A stretch of 64,000 bases of DNA from Lanius collurio (taxonomy: Eukaryota > Chordata > Aves > Passeriformes > Laniidae), in assembly GCA_020086605.1 (NCBI GenBank), contig JACBWW010000002.1:24415679-24479678 (forward strand). The letters run 5' to 3'. The notes under the pieces are model-generated. The model saw only the letters and a list, made by a program, of their open reading frames with translations. It did not search any database and was not told the origin of the DNA. The translations under genes and the position numbers were made by a program. Each line of letters opens with the position of its first letter. The first letter of the stretch is position 1. Shown piece by piece: positions 1 to 11,681 of the stretch.

Positions 1-1241
1 ACAGGAGGATTTTTACTAACACATATGACACACAGTCAATCTTTGCTAACTCTGCTTTTAATATTCTCAGTATCTGAGATGATTCATACACTGTTCTTGG
101 AGGCTAGGAGACAGACTGCTAAGGAGCCATCTGAGTCACTCCTACCCTGATCATAGGTGGCAAATCTATTGACTTCATATTAGACATTACCCTGATATAC
201 TGAGCATAGCACAACAGTTAGGCTTAGTTCTCAGTATACCAAGAAAACCAAAAACTCACTAGTTACTGTTTATCAGGAATTAATGCCTTACAAATGGCCA
301 GTGTCAGACCTCTGATAATGATGCTAACATATACAAAAAAGCTACTCCAAACATATCTTCGGATTTCTAGTATATTGATATTTATTTTCCTCAGAAATAA
401 AATAACTAGGAAAAGCTGGCTTTGTAAGTGTAACAAATTAACACCCTTGTTTAAAACAAGCGTGCTGCAGTATAAAGACGTTATAGGTATCAATTCAAGC
501 AGTCCTGAATAACTTCTTAATTACCATCATCCAAGTGGGAATGCTGAAGTCAAGATGCAGAGTGTCAGATGAAAACTACCTTCCTATGTTCCCAGCATTT
601 TTAAGACTTACCCTTCTGTATAATGTTTCATGTGCCTGAGAATGTGTAATGCTAAGAAGTATTTATTAATGTTATTGAAACATACCAATCTTCAATAGAA
701 CAAAGATTCAACAGAAGGAGAGGTAACAACAAATAGCAAGCATCTTTATTGCTACACGATCCTTCCAGACTATGCTCTTCCCTTCAGGTGCCAGCTGAGG
801 AGGCCTACCCACCTTTCAGGACAATCAGTAATTTGACCCCAATGAGACTAGGCTGTCATTGCCTATGCACTGTTACAATCTGAAGAAGTCAGTGAACTGA
901 TTCTCTGCCCTGACACCTATTCTGCTATTTGGCTATTTCCAGAAAAAGCACTGGACTCTTGCATAGATTGACACTCAGCAGCATAAGGCAGAGAAAAGAG
1001 CTGCTCCTAGACATCTAACTACTTGGTTACAATCAGACAAAACAGCAGAACATTGTCAGAAACATTTAAGCCATTGAGTTTGCCTCTGTCATGCAAAGGC
1101 TCTGAAGACCACAGAAGTAATAAAGCCAGGGACATCAGCATCCTTACCATTTCTGGCAGCTGAATAATAGATATTTAAGATGATGCGCTGGTTTCAGCTG
1201 GGGTAGACTTAATCTTCTTCACAGTGGCTGGTATGAGGCTG

Positions 1242-1765
1242 TGTTCTGGGTTTGTGCTGAACACGGTGTTGATAATTTAGAGAGGTTTGTGTTGTTGCTG
1301 AGGAGGGCTTACACATAGCCAAGGCCTTTTCTTCTTTGTGCACTACCACACTGGCAAGGGGAGTGGAGATGCACAGGAAATGGAGAGGAGACAGAGCCAG
1401 GAAAGGTGATCCCAGCTGACCAAAAGGGTATTCCAGACCATCGGACATCATGCTCATATACAAAGCTGGGGTGAAGGAGGAGGAAGGGAGGGACATTGGC
1501 AGTGGTGGTGTTTGTCTTCCCAAGTCACCACTACATGTGATGGGGTGTTACTCTCCTGGGTATGGCTGAACACCTGCCTGCCCATGGGAAGCACTGAATT
1601 AATTCCTAGTTTTACTTTGCCTGCATGCACTGCTTTCTCTATTAAAGCCTCTTTATCTCAACCCATGAGTTTTCCTGCTTTTATCATCCGGATTCCCTCC
1701 CCAGTCCTGATGACAAGGAAGTGAGTGGCTGTGTGGTAATTGCTGGCTGGGGTTAAACCACAACA
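1242..1765 (+). mobile_element. Solo LTR of an avian endogenous retrovirus
   Basis: The block begins TGTTCTGGG and ends ACCACAACA, the TG...CA termini of an LTR. It is flanked by the same 4 bp, GCTG, at 1238-1241 and 1766-1769. The internal text fits an LTR family I recognise from bird genomes: a pyrimidine-rich region with TATTAAAGCCTCTTTATCTC, then CAACCCATGAGTTTT, then the terminal GGCTGGGGTTAAACCACAACA-like end. The TATTAAAG motif near 1641 could serve for 3' processing. No primer-binding site or gag/pol sequence follows, so it is best read as a solo LTR left by recombination. The four-base duplication could be by chance or be a trimmed longer one. Family assignment is from memory. Confidence 0.75.
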
Positions 1766-1769
1766 GCTG

Positions 1770-2106
1770 AGATTCATTCCCATTTAACCTTTTGTGCCTT
1801 CTTGAACAACACAAGTTAGGAGTGCTGTTACCTGAGGTTTTCTGGTCTGTCATTGAAGAGAGGCTTGCCCAGCAGGCCATTAAGGACATCCACATGCCAA
1901 CTTGCCATATGGGTGCATCTCATCACCCCTTTACTACTAGGCTCTTGACTGACGCATCTCAGTATGGTTTGGTGAGCCAGATAACTCCCTTTGGGTAACC
2001 CTTGGATAACTTAGGCCCAAATGGTCTATGAACATTGATCTACTGCATCCCATTGTACCACAAGACATCCTCCAGTAATAAAGTTATGTTTAAAAAGAAA
2101 AAGAAA
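1770..2106 (+). pseudogene. Unidentified A-tailed, retrocopy-like segment
   Basis: Directly after the solo LTR is a more GC-rich stretch ending with an AATAAA signal at 2077-2082. About 10 nt later comes an A-rich run (TTTAAAAAGAAAAAGAAAAG, ending near 2106), the arrangement left by reverse transcription of a polyadenylated RNA. A 68-codon open frame at 1792-1998 contains LLTDASQYGLVSQ, which loosely resembles the TDAS motif of retroelement RNase H domains. The match is too short to name a parent. It could be a retroelement remnant, a processed pseudogene of an unrecognised gene, or chance. Confidence 0.3.
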
Positions 2107-2935
2107 AGCCACAGAAACTGTAGTCATGACAAAAATTTCCAAATATCAGGAGACTGCTCTCTGATTACTGTAACATTACTGCAATGTTCTTTTTGATGTA
2201 AAAAGATCTACAAGAAGAACAAAGTAGGAATAGACTCTTTAAATTGAATATTCATTAACATATAGATAATAGCTCATAATCCAAACGTTCATGGAATAGT
2301 TAAAAAAATGAAAAACATATGCTATGATTTTCTGGCACTGGCTACATCACAAGAAATTGGAAAGTTTTCTAGGGAGTTGACCTTGAGGAGGTGACACAAT
2401 GTGAGAATGGGATGGATATTGTTCAGAGTTTGAGTAATAAATTAGGTCATAGGAAACCAGTGAAAAGCTAGAAACTCAAATCCTGGAGTTCTGAAGGAGG
2501 AAAGGAGGAGAATCACTGCTAGTGAATAAGAGGAATAAAGATTAGTCCGCAGAGAATGTACAGTTGGAAATTAATTTAAAAATACACAACTTCACCATGC
2601 ATTGTGGTTCTTATAACCATAATAGCTGTATAAATTGTTGCACAAGTTGTGTAAACCTAAAACACCATCAGTGCTCTGCCTGGTCGTGTCCAGTTCCAAG
2701 CAACTTAACCATGCACCAAACTCCCCTGAGCTGTGTGCAACCTCATTAAGAAGGTTCACATGACAATGTTGGTGTGAGGAAGGTGTTCCAGCACTACATA
2801 TATAGCATCTAACACAGCAGGCTGAGTTTAATATATTCAAACAATAAATACGAGAGATGCAATGGACTTATATTAACTACAAAAAGTAGTATTACAGCTT
2901 ATGTTATGAAACTGGTCTCCCCTGGTTACCTATAC

Positions 2936-3232
2936 CAGCAGTTTCCAAAGCAGGGTGTATTCATCCCACACAGTGTGCCAGAAAAATGTACTGGGAGGCA
3001 GGAAAGAATTATTTTTGTATCATTAATAAATAAAATGAATTTGCAAAAGAGTTCACTTAGCCTTTTTCTCATGCATTTTTACTTTCTATTTTGTCTGTGG
3101 TTTATAATGTACGAATAGATGATACGTACAGTAGTGTGTGTATATAATTTATAAATATATACATATTGGGGAAAGTGTTCAAAAATATTTTATTGATAGG
3201 AATATACAATCAAGATGGGTTGGAGACCACTG
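2936..3232. mobile_element. Short non-autonomous hAT-like DNA transposon
   Basis: The element is 297 bp long. Its left end is CAGCAGTTTCCAAA and its right end, read on the other strand, is CAGTGGTCTCCAAC. These match at 10 of 14 positions and resemble the CAGnGGTTCTCAAAC termini of hAT-Charlie elements. It is flanked by ACCTATAC at 2928-2935 and CCCTATAC at 3233-3240, an 8-bp duplication with one mismatch, and 8 bp is the size hAT transposases generate. The interior is AT-rich and has no transposase frame, so it would have been mobilised by an enzyme encoded elsewhere. End divergence suggests an old insertion. Confidence 0.6.
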
Positions 3233-6200
3233 CCCTATACATCCTATGGACAAAGGCAGTCCCTCTCAGGGAGCAAAGAACTCATTCCTAAATTATGAGA
3301 TGAACAGTTGCTAAAAGTTCCTCTAAACTTGAAATATCTGAGTAACATCTAATATAAAAATTTGATTTAATAGCTCATCTTATTATCTTTAAATTAAACT
3401 GAAAATACAATCAAAATGAGAAATGAACAAATTATTTGGATGAGTAAAATATAGGTGAGAAATACTCTGCTTGGTTTCTTAAAACTCAATCCTCTTCCTG
3501 TGCAATCAGCAAATATCCAATTTTTCTTCTATTCATTGACTACCATCCCTCAAGACTTTGCAAGAGATTAGCAGAAAAAAAAAAAAACTTTACAACTCCC
3601 ACAGACTTCAATTTGATTCACATTCATAAATTCCTGGTTGAAAGTTCACCGTTCACCCTCTTAACAGGTTTTTACAGATACATAGGAAACTCACTGGATT
3701 TAAGTACATACATAATAAAGTCCACGTTCCAAAAGAAAAATCCAGGAATCTCAGAGCCTCTCACTAAAAAACAGGACTCTCAATTACAGTGATACTCAAG
3801 TCTAAGAGCTAATTACAAGTGCAATGGATAGATAAATGCTATACAGACTACACAGGCAGAGAGATGAGAATTATCTGGAGCAGAATGAAAAACAAGAACA
3901 AACAGCAGAAAGGCTGAATGGGGAAAGACTGTGATCAACAGAGCAGTGGTAGATGCTTGCTTCCTTTTGACTGTGCTAAGCCCAGGAGGACACATGAAAT
4001 ACAAACCCATTTGCTAAGAAATCTATTAATGATATGTGCCGTATTTTAACATGTATAGAAAATTTTCAGATTCGTTCTTACTCTTTAGAGGCAACTTTTT
4101 TCTAAGCTGAAGCTGGTATATACTTGATCTTCAGTGAGGTATGTGCAAAGACATTTAGTTCAGCAATAACAAAATTATAGCTGCACAAGGTATTGTGCTT
4201 ATTTGAATATGCAACAATGTAATCATTCAAATAAATGCACTCTCAGTTCTCTTTTTACAGTACTTCAAGTCAGATGTACATAAACTAATCCCTATAAATT
4301 AAAACCATATACAGTAAAATAAAACAATATGCATTTTAACTTTGTGTTCTGTTTTGCTTTAACTTTGAGGGAAACACTCCATGTGTTTTTGAATGGCTGC
4401 AGGTGTGGATTTTGTACCATTTCCATTTGTGGTTTTTCCTATGACTGCACATCCAAAACTGTGTTCTCTGTAACAGACAGTTTGGAGAGTACTTTGAGAG
4501 TAGATGGACTTTTGCTTCATGGTGATGGTCTGCAGTCTTTAAGGAGAGCAAGGGAGTGGCAGTGAGTTGCTAACAGGCTTGTGTGAGTTCAACCTCATTA
4601 AAATCATGTGACTGAACAATCTCTTTTCTTTAAATTAGCATCTGGCCTCCACTGGAATCTGAGGTAAAGATGTCAATTTCAAATAATTATTTTAAGATTA
4701 TGAAGAAACAGCTCACAGATGCTGTAAAGCACCATGGTAGAAACCAGAAGTATTTGTAGATGACAATTCTGATAAATACATGGGGGAAAGAAATCATTCT
4801 TTCTGAACAGATGTGGATATCAAAACCAACAACATCCTTAAAATACAATTTTTCTTTGTAATTTGAGCATTGGAGGCCCGTAATTGAAAATGCATTGAAA
4901 TCCTGCACTTTGCTCACTCTATAGAATTGTACACTTACATTACAGGATGGAATTGTAGTCCTCTAGTATTTCAGATTAGAAAAGCCTATACTATATTACC
5001 TGGACTGTAAGTAAATGAATTCATTCTGCTGTCAGCTCAAATTTGTTTATAGAAGAAAGGGGGACTAGAAAAAAGAAATGCCTTTTGAATTGATGGTCAT
5101 AAGTGGTTCCTCCCAAATCACTTTGCATGGGCTCTTCAGGCCAGGAAATACCTTTTTTCCCAATATCTTCCATGAGGCAAAGAATAACTCATAATAATAG
5201 CCCCTCTGTTATCTGTCCTTATTATTTTAGCTACTCAGTTCACTGTCTGAGGAAAAAATACTTGGCCTTCATTTTGCTACAGCTATTACAATGTCACTGC
5301 ATGAATATTTCTATCATAGTCCTCATTTGTACAGAGTAAATTTCAAATTACCAGATAAAACAGTGGATAAATCACAATGTCCTTTTCTTAGTACTTTTTC
5401 CTGAGACACACACACTGACAGACTGATCAATTTCTTTGACTACTGTTACAGAATGTTTAAGAAGTTACTGTTTTAGCCAAGTTGTCCAAGAATTCTGAAA
5501 TTTTCACGTGTCTGTTAAAGGAAATAATATTTCATCTGGCTGCAAAAAAAGCATAAACAAAGGTATAAATTATAATTACTATAAGAACAAATCTTTTACC
5601 AAATAAGGCTGCAAGGTAACTACTAGAGACAGTAAAAGGAAAGAAGTTATAATACTAAAAGAATAGCAAGGTTCTTGCATCACAGCTTCTTCATATTTGC
5701 AAGCTCAAGCGCAAAACTCAAGGCTATTTCAAAGTAACACTTCAGTCTTACCCACAGAGAATATACTCCTAGAAGCAAACTGTGAATTATCAAATGCTGT
5801 TCTTGAGCTAAGTAGTTATCCCAGAAACAAGCTTCTCTTCAATTAGTGTGATGGAACATATAAAGTTGAAAATATAAGATTTTTTTAAAAATTAAAATAA
5901 AATCACTTCTCACTTATGCTACCAAAAGGAATTTAAAAAATCCCTGCATGACATGTGCTAGCAATTATTTTAAATCTTCCACGTGTTCATCTGCTAAGTC
6001 TCAGATGAAGTCACAGGAATAGTGTTTTGGGCAGAGTTACACAGGTCATGCATGATGGGTTACCTACACAGGCCAACACCATTCACCAAAGAGCAAACAC
6101 CAAAATAGAGAAGAAAGCATCTCTTCTAACACATTACCTTTCTAGCAACTCTTACTAAACCCAGTAAAACAAGAGTAGAATATAATGGGTAAAAAACTGA

Positions 6201-7196
6201 ACAGTATGTACCTCACAATCTGCCAGAAGAGACTGTGACTGTAAAGTGTTAAAAATCTACACAAATACTCAACAGGATGTTGGTCTTTTATTGCCTTTAC
6301 ATGTCATCATGGCACAAACACTATTTATAATAGGCCTGTTCATCAAAAGGTTACTAAAAAATCCACCTCAAATGTCATAGTCTTACAGTTCCTCTTCAGT
6401 GTGGTAGGACATGTGCAGAGTGTATCACAGGGAGCAAAGTAACAACAACTTTAATACATAATAAATGGTAGCAAGGAAACACCAATCACTTCTCTTAGGC
6501 TTTTTGTCATATGTAATCTACAGATAAAGGCAGTTGGCTGTCTTGCCAACAGGCTACCTTGCTTGTAGGTAAATTGACATTTTTAACCAACACTCTTCTT
6601 TGAGAATACGTGAGGTGCTTGAATAAAAAGCAATGCTAACTCCTACAACACTAACAGTAATTCATGATCACATAGGTCTAAATAAAGTTCAGAAATTCTA
6701 TCAACATTTTGTAAAACAACTGCTTTAAATTTTTATAATTCTAAATAATTGTGCTTTCTAAACTCTTTCCTAGATAGGAAATTCTGTTAGAATAATAATT
6801 ACATACTGAGTCTTCTTACTAAATTTCCTTTGAATAACCTATTGTTTTAAAATGCATTGGTCAAATTTTCTTTCATTGCTTTCAGCAGAAGACCAAATAG
6901 AATTTGAGCAAAATGCTTCTGCTGCTTCTTGGAAGTTTCTGTCTATACATAACTGGAAACTTCTGGACAACCTCAATTATCTAAAAACATTTATACAGAG
7001 CCAACACAGTAAAGCTGGAAAATTTTTTGATAGAAAATTCCAATAGGAAAAGTTCCAAAATTCAAGAGGCAACATAATTTGAGCATTATTGCAACAGGGT
7101 ACAGAATATCCAGATCACTGGGATCCATGCTGAAAGTTTCGAAATTTATGATTAAATATAAAGGACAGATACATTTTTACTTAAGACACCACGCTC

Positions 7197-7567
7197 ACCT
7201 GGAGAAGGTTCCAAGGTGACCTTATAGCAGCCTTCCAGCCTCCCCTAAAGGGGGCCTGCCAGAGAGCTGGAGAGGGACTTTTTACATGGACATGGATAGG
7301 ACAAGGGAGAGTGGCTTTAACTGAAAGAGGGTAGATTTAGATTACATATGGGGAAGAAATTCTTCACTGTGAGGGTGGTGAGGCACTGGCACAGGCTGCC
7401 CAGAGAAGCTGTGGATGCCCCATCCCTGGAGGTTCAAGGCCAGGCTGGATGGGGCTCTGAGCAATCTGGTCCAGTGGAAGGTGTCCAAGCCCATGGCTGG
7501 GGGTTAGAACTAAATGATCTTTAAGGTCCCTTCCAACATAAACCCTTCTATAATGCTATGATTCTGT
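7197..7567 (+). mobile_element. CR1 LINE, 3'-terminal fragment
   Basis: This is the 3' end of a CR1 retrotransposon, antisense to LTBP1. Diagnostic pieces in order are GGAAGAAATTCTTCACTGTG, GAGGCACTGGCACAGGCTGC, CCCATCCCTGGAGGTTCAAG and GGTCCCTTCCAACATAAACC, ending near TATGATTCTG, the short CR1 terminal repeat unit. It is heavily 5'-truncated, as most CR1 copies are, and has no open coding frame. Similarity to the consensus I remember is high over the second half, so it is among the better preserved CR1 copies here. Confidence 0.9.
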
Positions 7568-10500
7568 TTCCTTATTTGACACAGATACTACTAAGTGCTC
7601 AGACACTAAATTTCTACAGAAAGACGCATTTTCACTGACTAGCATGCAACTTTGACTTCTCATTTAAAACCGTTTGAATGAACTGCTTTAAATGAGATGC
7701 AGGGCTGCAAACAAACAGTGAATACCAACCTAAGTAATAAATGACTGCTTCCTTTACTAAGTTCTGTCACTTCTGTTGAATGATAGAAGCCTAGATCCCA
7801 TAGGAAAAGATAGAATATAAATCTATAATTAAATATATATACAAAAGTGGAAGAAATATAAAAGCATAAAAATATTAATTTGGGCATTTACTGGTTCCTC
7901 ATTGCTTCATTTTACAGTTACAAATTAGTCATTGTCCTCCCACTCCTTACAGGATGAAAACTCATTTCATAATTGGAATGTGGACTAATTTTGAGTAGAA
8001 ACAGGACACCTCCCTGAGTAACTTCAACAGTGAAAGAGACAGAAACCTCATGTGCTACTCTGTTCCCAACCTTTCCTATGCACAAATATCGACCCTGTTT
8101 TACAAGCCTCTATAGATGTATCAGGACTGAAATACCATGCAAACTGCATATCCATCAATCCAATCGAATAATGAGATTCATCTATTCAGCAGAAGTTTCC
8201 ACTCAGATTAAATGCTTTCATTCTCCAAGCCAATGAAATATTAGAGGATGGGTAGTTCAACTGCAACATGTCCCATTCACAAAATGAAACTGCAAAAAAA
8301 CCCAAAGTTTCACTGAAGCAGCCGGCAATCAGAGGCCCTTCCTTTTAAATACCAAGCTTTCATCACCTTCAATTGCTGTGCTAGAAGCTATTTCTCACCA
8401 CAGCCAAAGATCTCAGCTACCTGAAAAGCACCATTCCCCCCAATCCGTCCCTTGTTGTGGGTTTTTACTTTTAATGGCTTATCCATATTGTATAAAATTT
8501 TCAGGAAACAGGATTTGCTCCTTGCCTGAGCTCACTGCTACCAAGCTTCAGCTGAATTGACAAACTGAGCACATTTCAAGAATCTGAAATAATCAATGAC
8601 AAAGCTTGAGTAGCTGTATTGCAATTTATTCTCTTTGAAAATGCAGTGTTTACAAAATTCAGCACAAAACTAAAAAGAAACAAAAAAAATTCATCTGGCT
8701 CATTATTAGAAATAATTTATTATTATTAACAAAGCAAAGTGATTTCTACCTAATCTGTCATCTGAGAATTTAAATTCAGCCTCCTGTACTAGAATACTGG
8801 TCCTGCTATAGAAATCCATTTAAAACTTTTCCAAATAGGGCATGTGACTATCTCCTCTGGTTTTAGGAAGAGAAAATATTTTAAAAAAAACATTCTGAAA
8901 AAGTGCTGTTTATTGCTTTGAATACGTATTTTGTGAGATGACATTCTGTTTCATGGTTGCATTTTTAAATATCAAGTCATCTAAATAAGAATTTCCACAC
9001 ATTTTGGATTAACAGTAAGTAAAGAAGTTAAAACAGGGACTTAAAAGCAAAAAGCACAAGTTAAACATAATTCAGTTGTAAAAATATAGGAAAAATTAAT
9101 GATCTAAGTCTAAGCCAGTGAAAGGCACTAGAGAACAGATATAAAAAATATTTCAGTAGTATATATTTTAATTTCTGATTCAGAAGCTCCTGGAAACTGT
9201 GACTGGTGAGAGAATTCAATCTACAGGTATAGGATCCCTCTTCTCTAGTTATTAAGAAGTTCATGCAGCATTTTTGTTTTTAACTGGAGAGCCTTAAAGT
9301 GCAAGTTCAGACCTTCTTACTCTTCTGTGAAAACAGTACCTAGAGCTGTGGTAAATGCTTTCTGTCTTTTAAATGTAGTAGTGAAGATAGCTAACAGGCA
9401 GGTTAAAAATCCTTATCCATGTGTAGCAACTTGCTTTTATACATTTTTAAACATAACACCCCCTCATCTTTCCATCAGATGCTATTATAGGCTGCTTTTG
9501 TTGAATGTTCCTAGCAGCCCATGGCACCCAGTGCATCAGAGCTGCATGGACTGAGGCCAGGAAGGAAGGTGTGGAACACGTCTTCACAGGTCTATTTCCA
9601 CTCTCCAAGTTTTCAAGTATTTGAGAGAAGGTCATGTTACAGCACAGATTTACATAGCAGACAAATTACATGACTGACTGTTCTCAGCATTTCATAATTG
9701 CAATAGAAAAATTAGGTCAAATGAAAGGGGGGAAGAATAACCCTATCCTTTCATGCTAGTCAGAAAATTACACAAAAAATTTACTCAGCCGGGGTTCTTG
9801 CCAAAACATTGGTAAAAATCTGCAATGGCAGTGAACACAAATTTTAAAGTATTAGATTTACCATTCCTTTACAAAATACTTTTCTTTTTTTTTTTTTGTG
9901 CCTTTAAACAACCACAAAACCCAAAATCTGCTCTATTCTTGTTTTAAAACGCTGGTTTTACTATTAGTCCAAAACATACATTTTTACAAATATGCATACT
10001 ATAAAGGAATGAGTTAGTAACTTCAAGGGCTTTCACACAGTCTGACAGTCTACCAGGAGTGTTAAAAGAGGGAACTGCTCTTTGTATCATCTGTCCAGAA
10101 GAAAAGAAAAATAATTTGGAATGGCTTTTCCCCCCCACCCTCAGAGCATGAAATACACTGCACTTGAAAAACGGCAGTATTGGCCAGCCTCAGCACTGCC
10201 TGAACTCTATGTTTACTCTAGACAGAGACTAAAATTACAGTGTTCATATTTGGCATTCTTTGACTAGAAATTTGCAAAATAATTAAGGTTCTTTTTTCAG
10301 AAAAAACATCATAATATTTTCAGGGTAACTACAAAATTACTTTCCAAGAGCAGTTCAGGGTATCATAATGTGAAATGACAAATTTAAAGTGTTTAGGTAT
10401 GTATCCATATATCTGTGTATCTTAACTTACAAGGCAAATACTTGCACACAAATGCCTACAAAGTATACAGTTAAAATGCCATAGTATACAGTTAAACTAT

Positions 10501-11194
10501 GCAAATCATTATCCTAGGTAGCTTTCAGGATTTGTTTCAACAGAGTCAAACAGTTGCAGCGTTTAGTCTGGCATACTGTTAATACTCTTACTGAGAAAGC
10601 AGAAAGAATAAACATTAACAAAGACATTACTGGCTTCAATAACTTTAATTAGACTTAACATTATTTCATTTTCTAAAAATGCCAAATATGAAATCTGATT
10701 TACTTTCAGCAGTAAGACAAGTTTTAAGCTGATGCATGCTTAAAAAGGATTGTAGTTCCAAGGAACTGCCGAACAAGTTTTTGAAGACGAAGTCACTGTT
10801 AGCTGTTCACTAGATTTTGTGTGCATTTGATACATATTAAACAAGTAAAAAAGAGGAAACACAACTTTTTGTGTAATGTGTCATTTTCCTTATTTATAAA
10901 CACAAACTCTGAGGGAGGAATTTTACCAAAAACTTCATCTTAGCATATTGCATCTCTGCAGCTGAAAATTCACATGAAAACTATGGGAGCTTTTTTTCTC
11001 TGACACAAAGGGAACTTTTGGGAACATTTCTGAAGGACACCAGAAAGTCTGTCTAACATAAAATGGTTCCTACTCAGCAGAGCCCTCCAAACAAAGACTA
11101 ACAGATGCACAACTGGTATTAATAACAAAACATCTCCTCCCTCTGTTAGTCAAGAGAGGACAGCTAAGGACAAATGCAGTTTCAGGGTACTTAC

Positions 11195-11362
11195 CTACTC
11201 GGAAGTTAGTGGCTGTCAGAGTGTCAGCAGCATGGCCGTTTTCACTGATGAGGGTGGTTGTATTTCCCTTCTCACAGTTGTTCTGACAGTTGCCTTTGGT
11301 ACAAGTTACTTTACAGATGCTGGGTGTAAAGACCACCTTGATGCGACCAGTGTGATTGCCCA
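11195..11362 (-). CDS. LTBP1: LTBP1 coding exon C as used in the long isoform
   Basis: In LTBP1L this is an internal exon following exon B. The acceptor CCGCTGACAG is followed by TGGGCAATCAC. Its first two bases join the T that ends exon B to make a Leu codon, then Gly-Asn-His-Thr-Gly-Arg. The exon ends CGAGTAG before GTAAGT, leaving in phase 1, which is the phase expected ahead of an EGF exon. The 55 full residues include GRIKVVFTPSICKVTC and ISENGHAADTLTATNFRV, nearly identical to what I know of vertebrate LTBP1. There are four cysteines in a CxxxCxxxxCxxxC spacing and two N-glycosylation sequons, NHT and NTT. The next EGF-encoding exon was not found in positions 1-11194, so the following intron is longer than 11 kb. 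Confidence 0.96.
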
Positions 11363-11417
11363 CTGTCAGCGGAGGCAAAGAAAAAAAGAAAAATAAACAG
11401 ATCGCTCTGGTATCCAT
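11195..11417 (-). CDS. LTBP1: LTBP1 short isoform (LTBP1S) first coding exon with signal peptide
   Basis: Reading upstream of the exon C acceptor without splicing gives an in-frame ATG at 11417 and the N-terminus MDTRAICLFFFFSLPPLTV, then GNHTGRIKVVF. This matches the known start of the mammalian short isoform, which begins from its own promoter inside the gene. The first 19 residues have a charged start, a hydrophobic FFFF-containing core and a Pro-Pro turn, as expected for a secretory signal peptide. The exon supplies 74 full codons plus one base and shares the donor at 11194 with the long isoform. The start is chosen because the homologous protein begins at this methionine and because the upstream ATGs are in other frames. 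In this isoform the sequons are at about Asn21 and Asn52. That the start is used in this species is inferred from conservation. Confidence 0.88.
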
Positions 11418-11660
11418 TGATTTCCTTCAAAAAGTTTTAGGAAAAAAAAAGGCGCGGGGGGGGGTGAAGGCGACAGGTCTACAGGAGGAGGGCAGTCTGC
11501 AGTGCTCTCTCTCATAGATCTCCAGTGGTGTCTCTGAAACAGGAGTAGGAAGCTTAGCAAACAGAACTCCGGGATCTGCTCCAAAACCACATTTAAAGTC
11601 AAGTCACTGGAGTGGGATTAGTAATCACAATGCTGCACTTTATTCACAGGCAGACAAAGA
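11418..11660 (-). promoter_or_regulatory. LTBP1: Presumed 5' leader of the LTBP1S transcript, with upstream ATGs
   Basis: This stretch lies directly upstream of the LTBP1S start codon and would be its 5' untranslated leader. It is more GC-rich and more structured than the surrounding intron, with a C-rich run (CCCCCCCCCGCGCC on the minus strand, about 11452-11465) beside an A/T homopolymer. It contains two upstream ATGs. One at 11592 opens a 12-codon frame ending at 11554. One at 11515 opens a 49-codon frame ending at 11366, which overlaps the LTBP1S start in a different frame. The transcription start is not known from sequence, so the outer boundary is approximate. Confidence 0.6.
11513..11515 (-). 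promoter_or_regulatory. Upstream ATG opening a 49-codon frame that overlaps the LTBP1S start
   Basis: The ATG at 11515 on the minus strand starts a frame, MRESTADCPPPVDLSPSPPP onward, that runs past the LTBP1S ATG at 11417 in another frame. It stops at 11366, just before the long-isoform acceptor. If the leader includes it, ribosomes starting here would bypass the main start unless the upstream ATG is leaky. No function is claimed for the peptide, whose proline-rich and phenylalanine-rich parts follow from the C- and T-rich DNA. Confidence 0.5.
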
Positions 11661-11681
11661 GCAATACCAAGGGCATGACAG

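Larger units (their letters stand above)
1..11194 (-). other. LTBP1: LTBP1 intron downstream of exon C (partial, at least 11.2 kb)
   Basis: The intron begins with donor GTAAGT at 11194 on the minus strand and runs off the window. I looked for the next expected EGF-like exon and did not find it. The region contains the solo LTR, the A-tailed segment, the hAT-like element and one CR1 3' fragment, listed separately. Positions 1-1237, 3241-7196 and 7568-11060 otherwise hold nothing I can assign. Confidence 0.8.

Noticed and set aside
1209..1523. 104-codon minus-strand frame
   Set aside because: It runs antisense through the solo LTR and has no homology I recognise.
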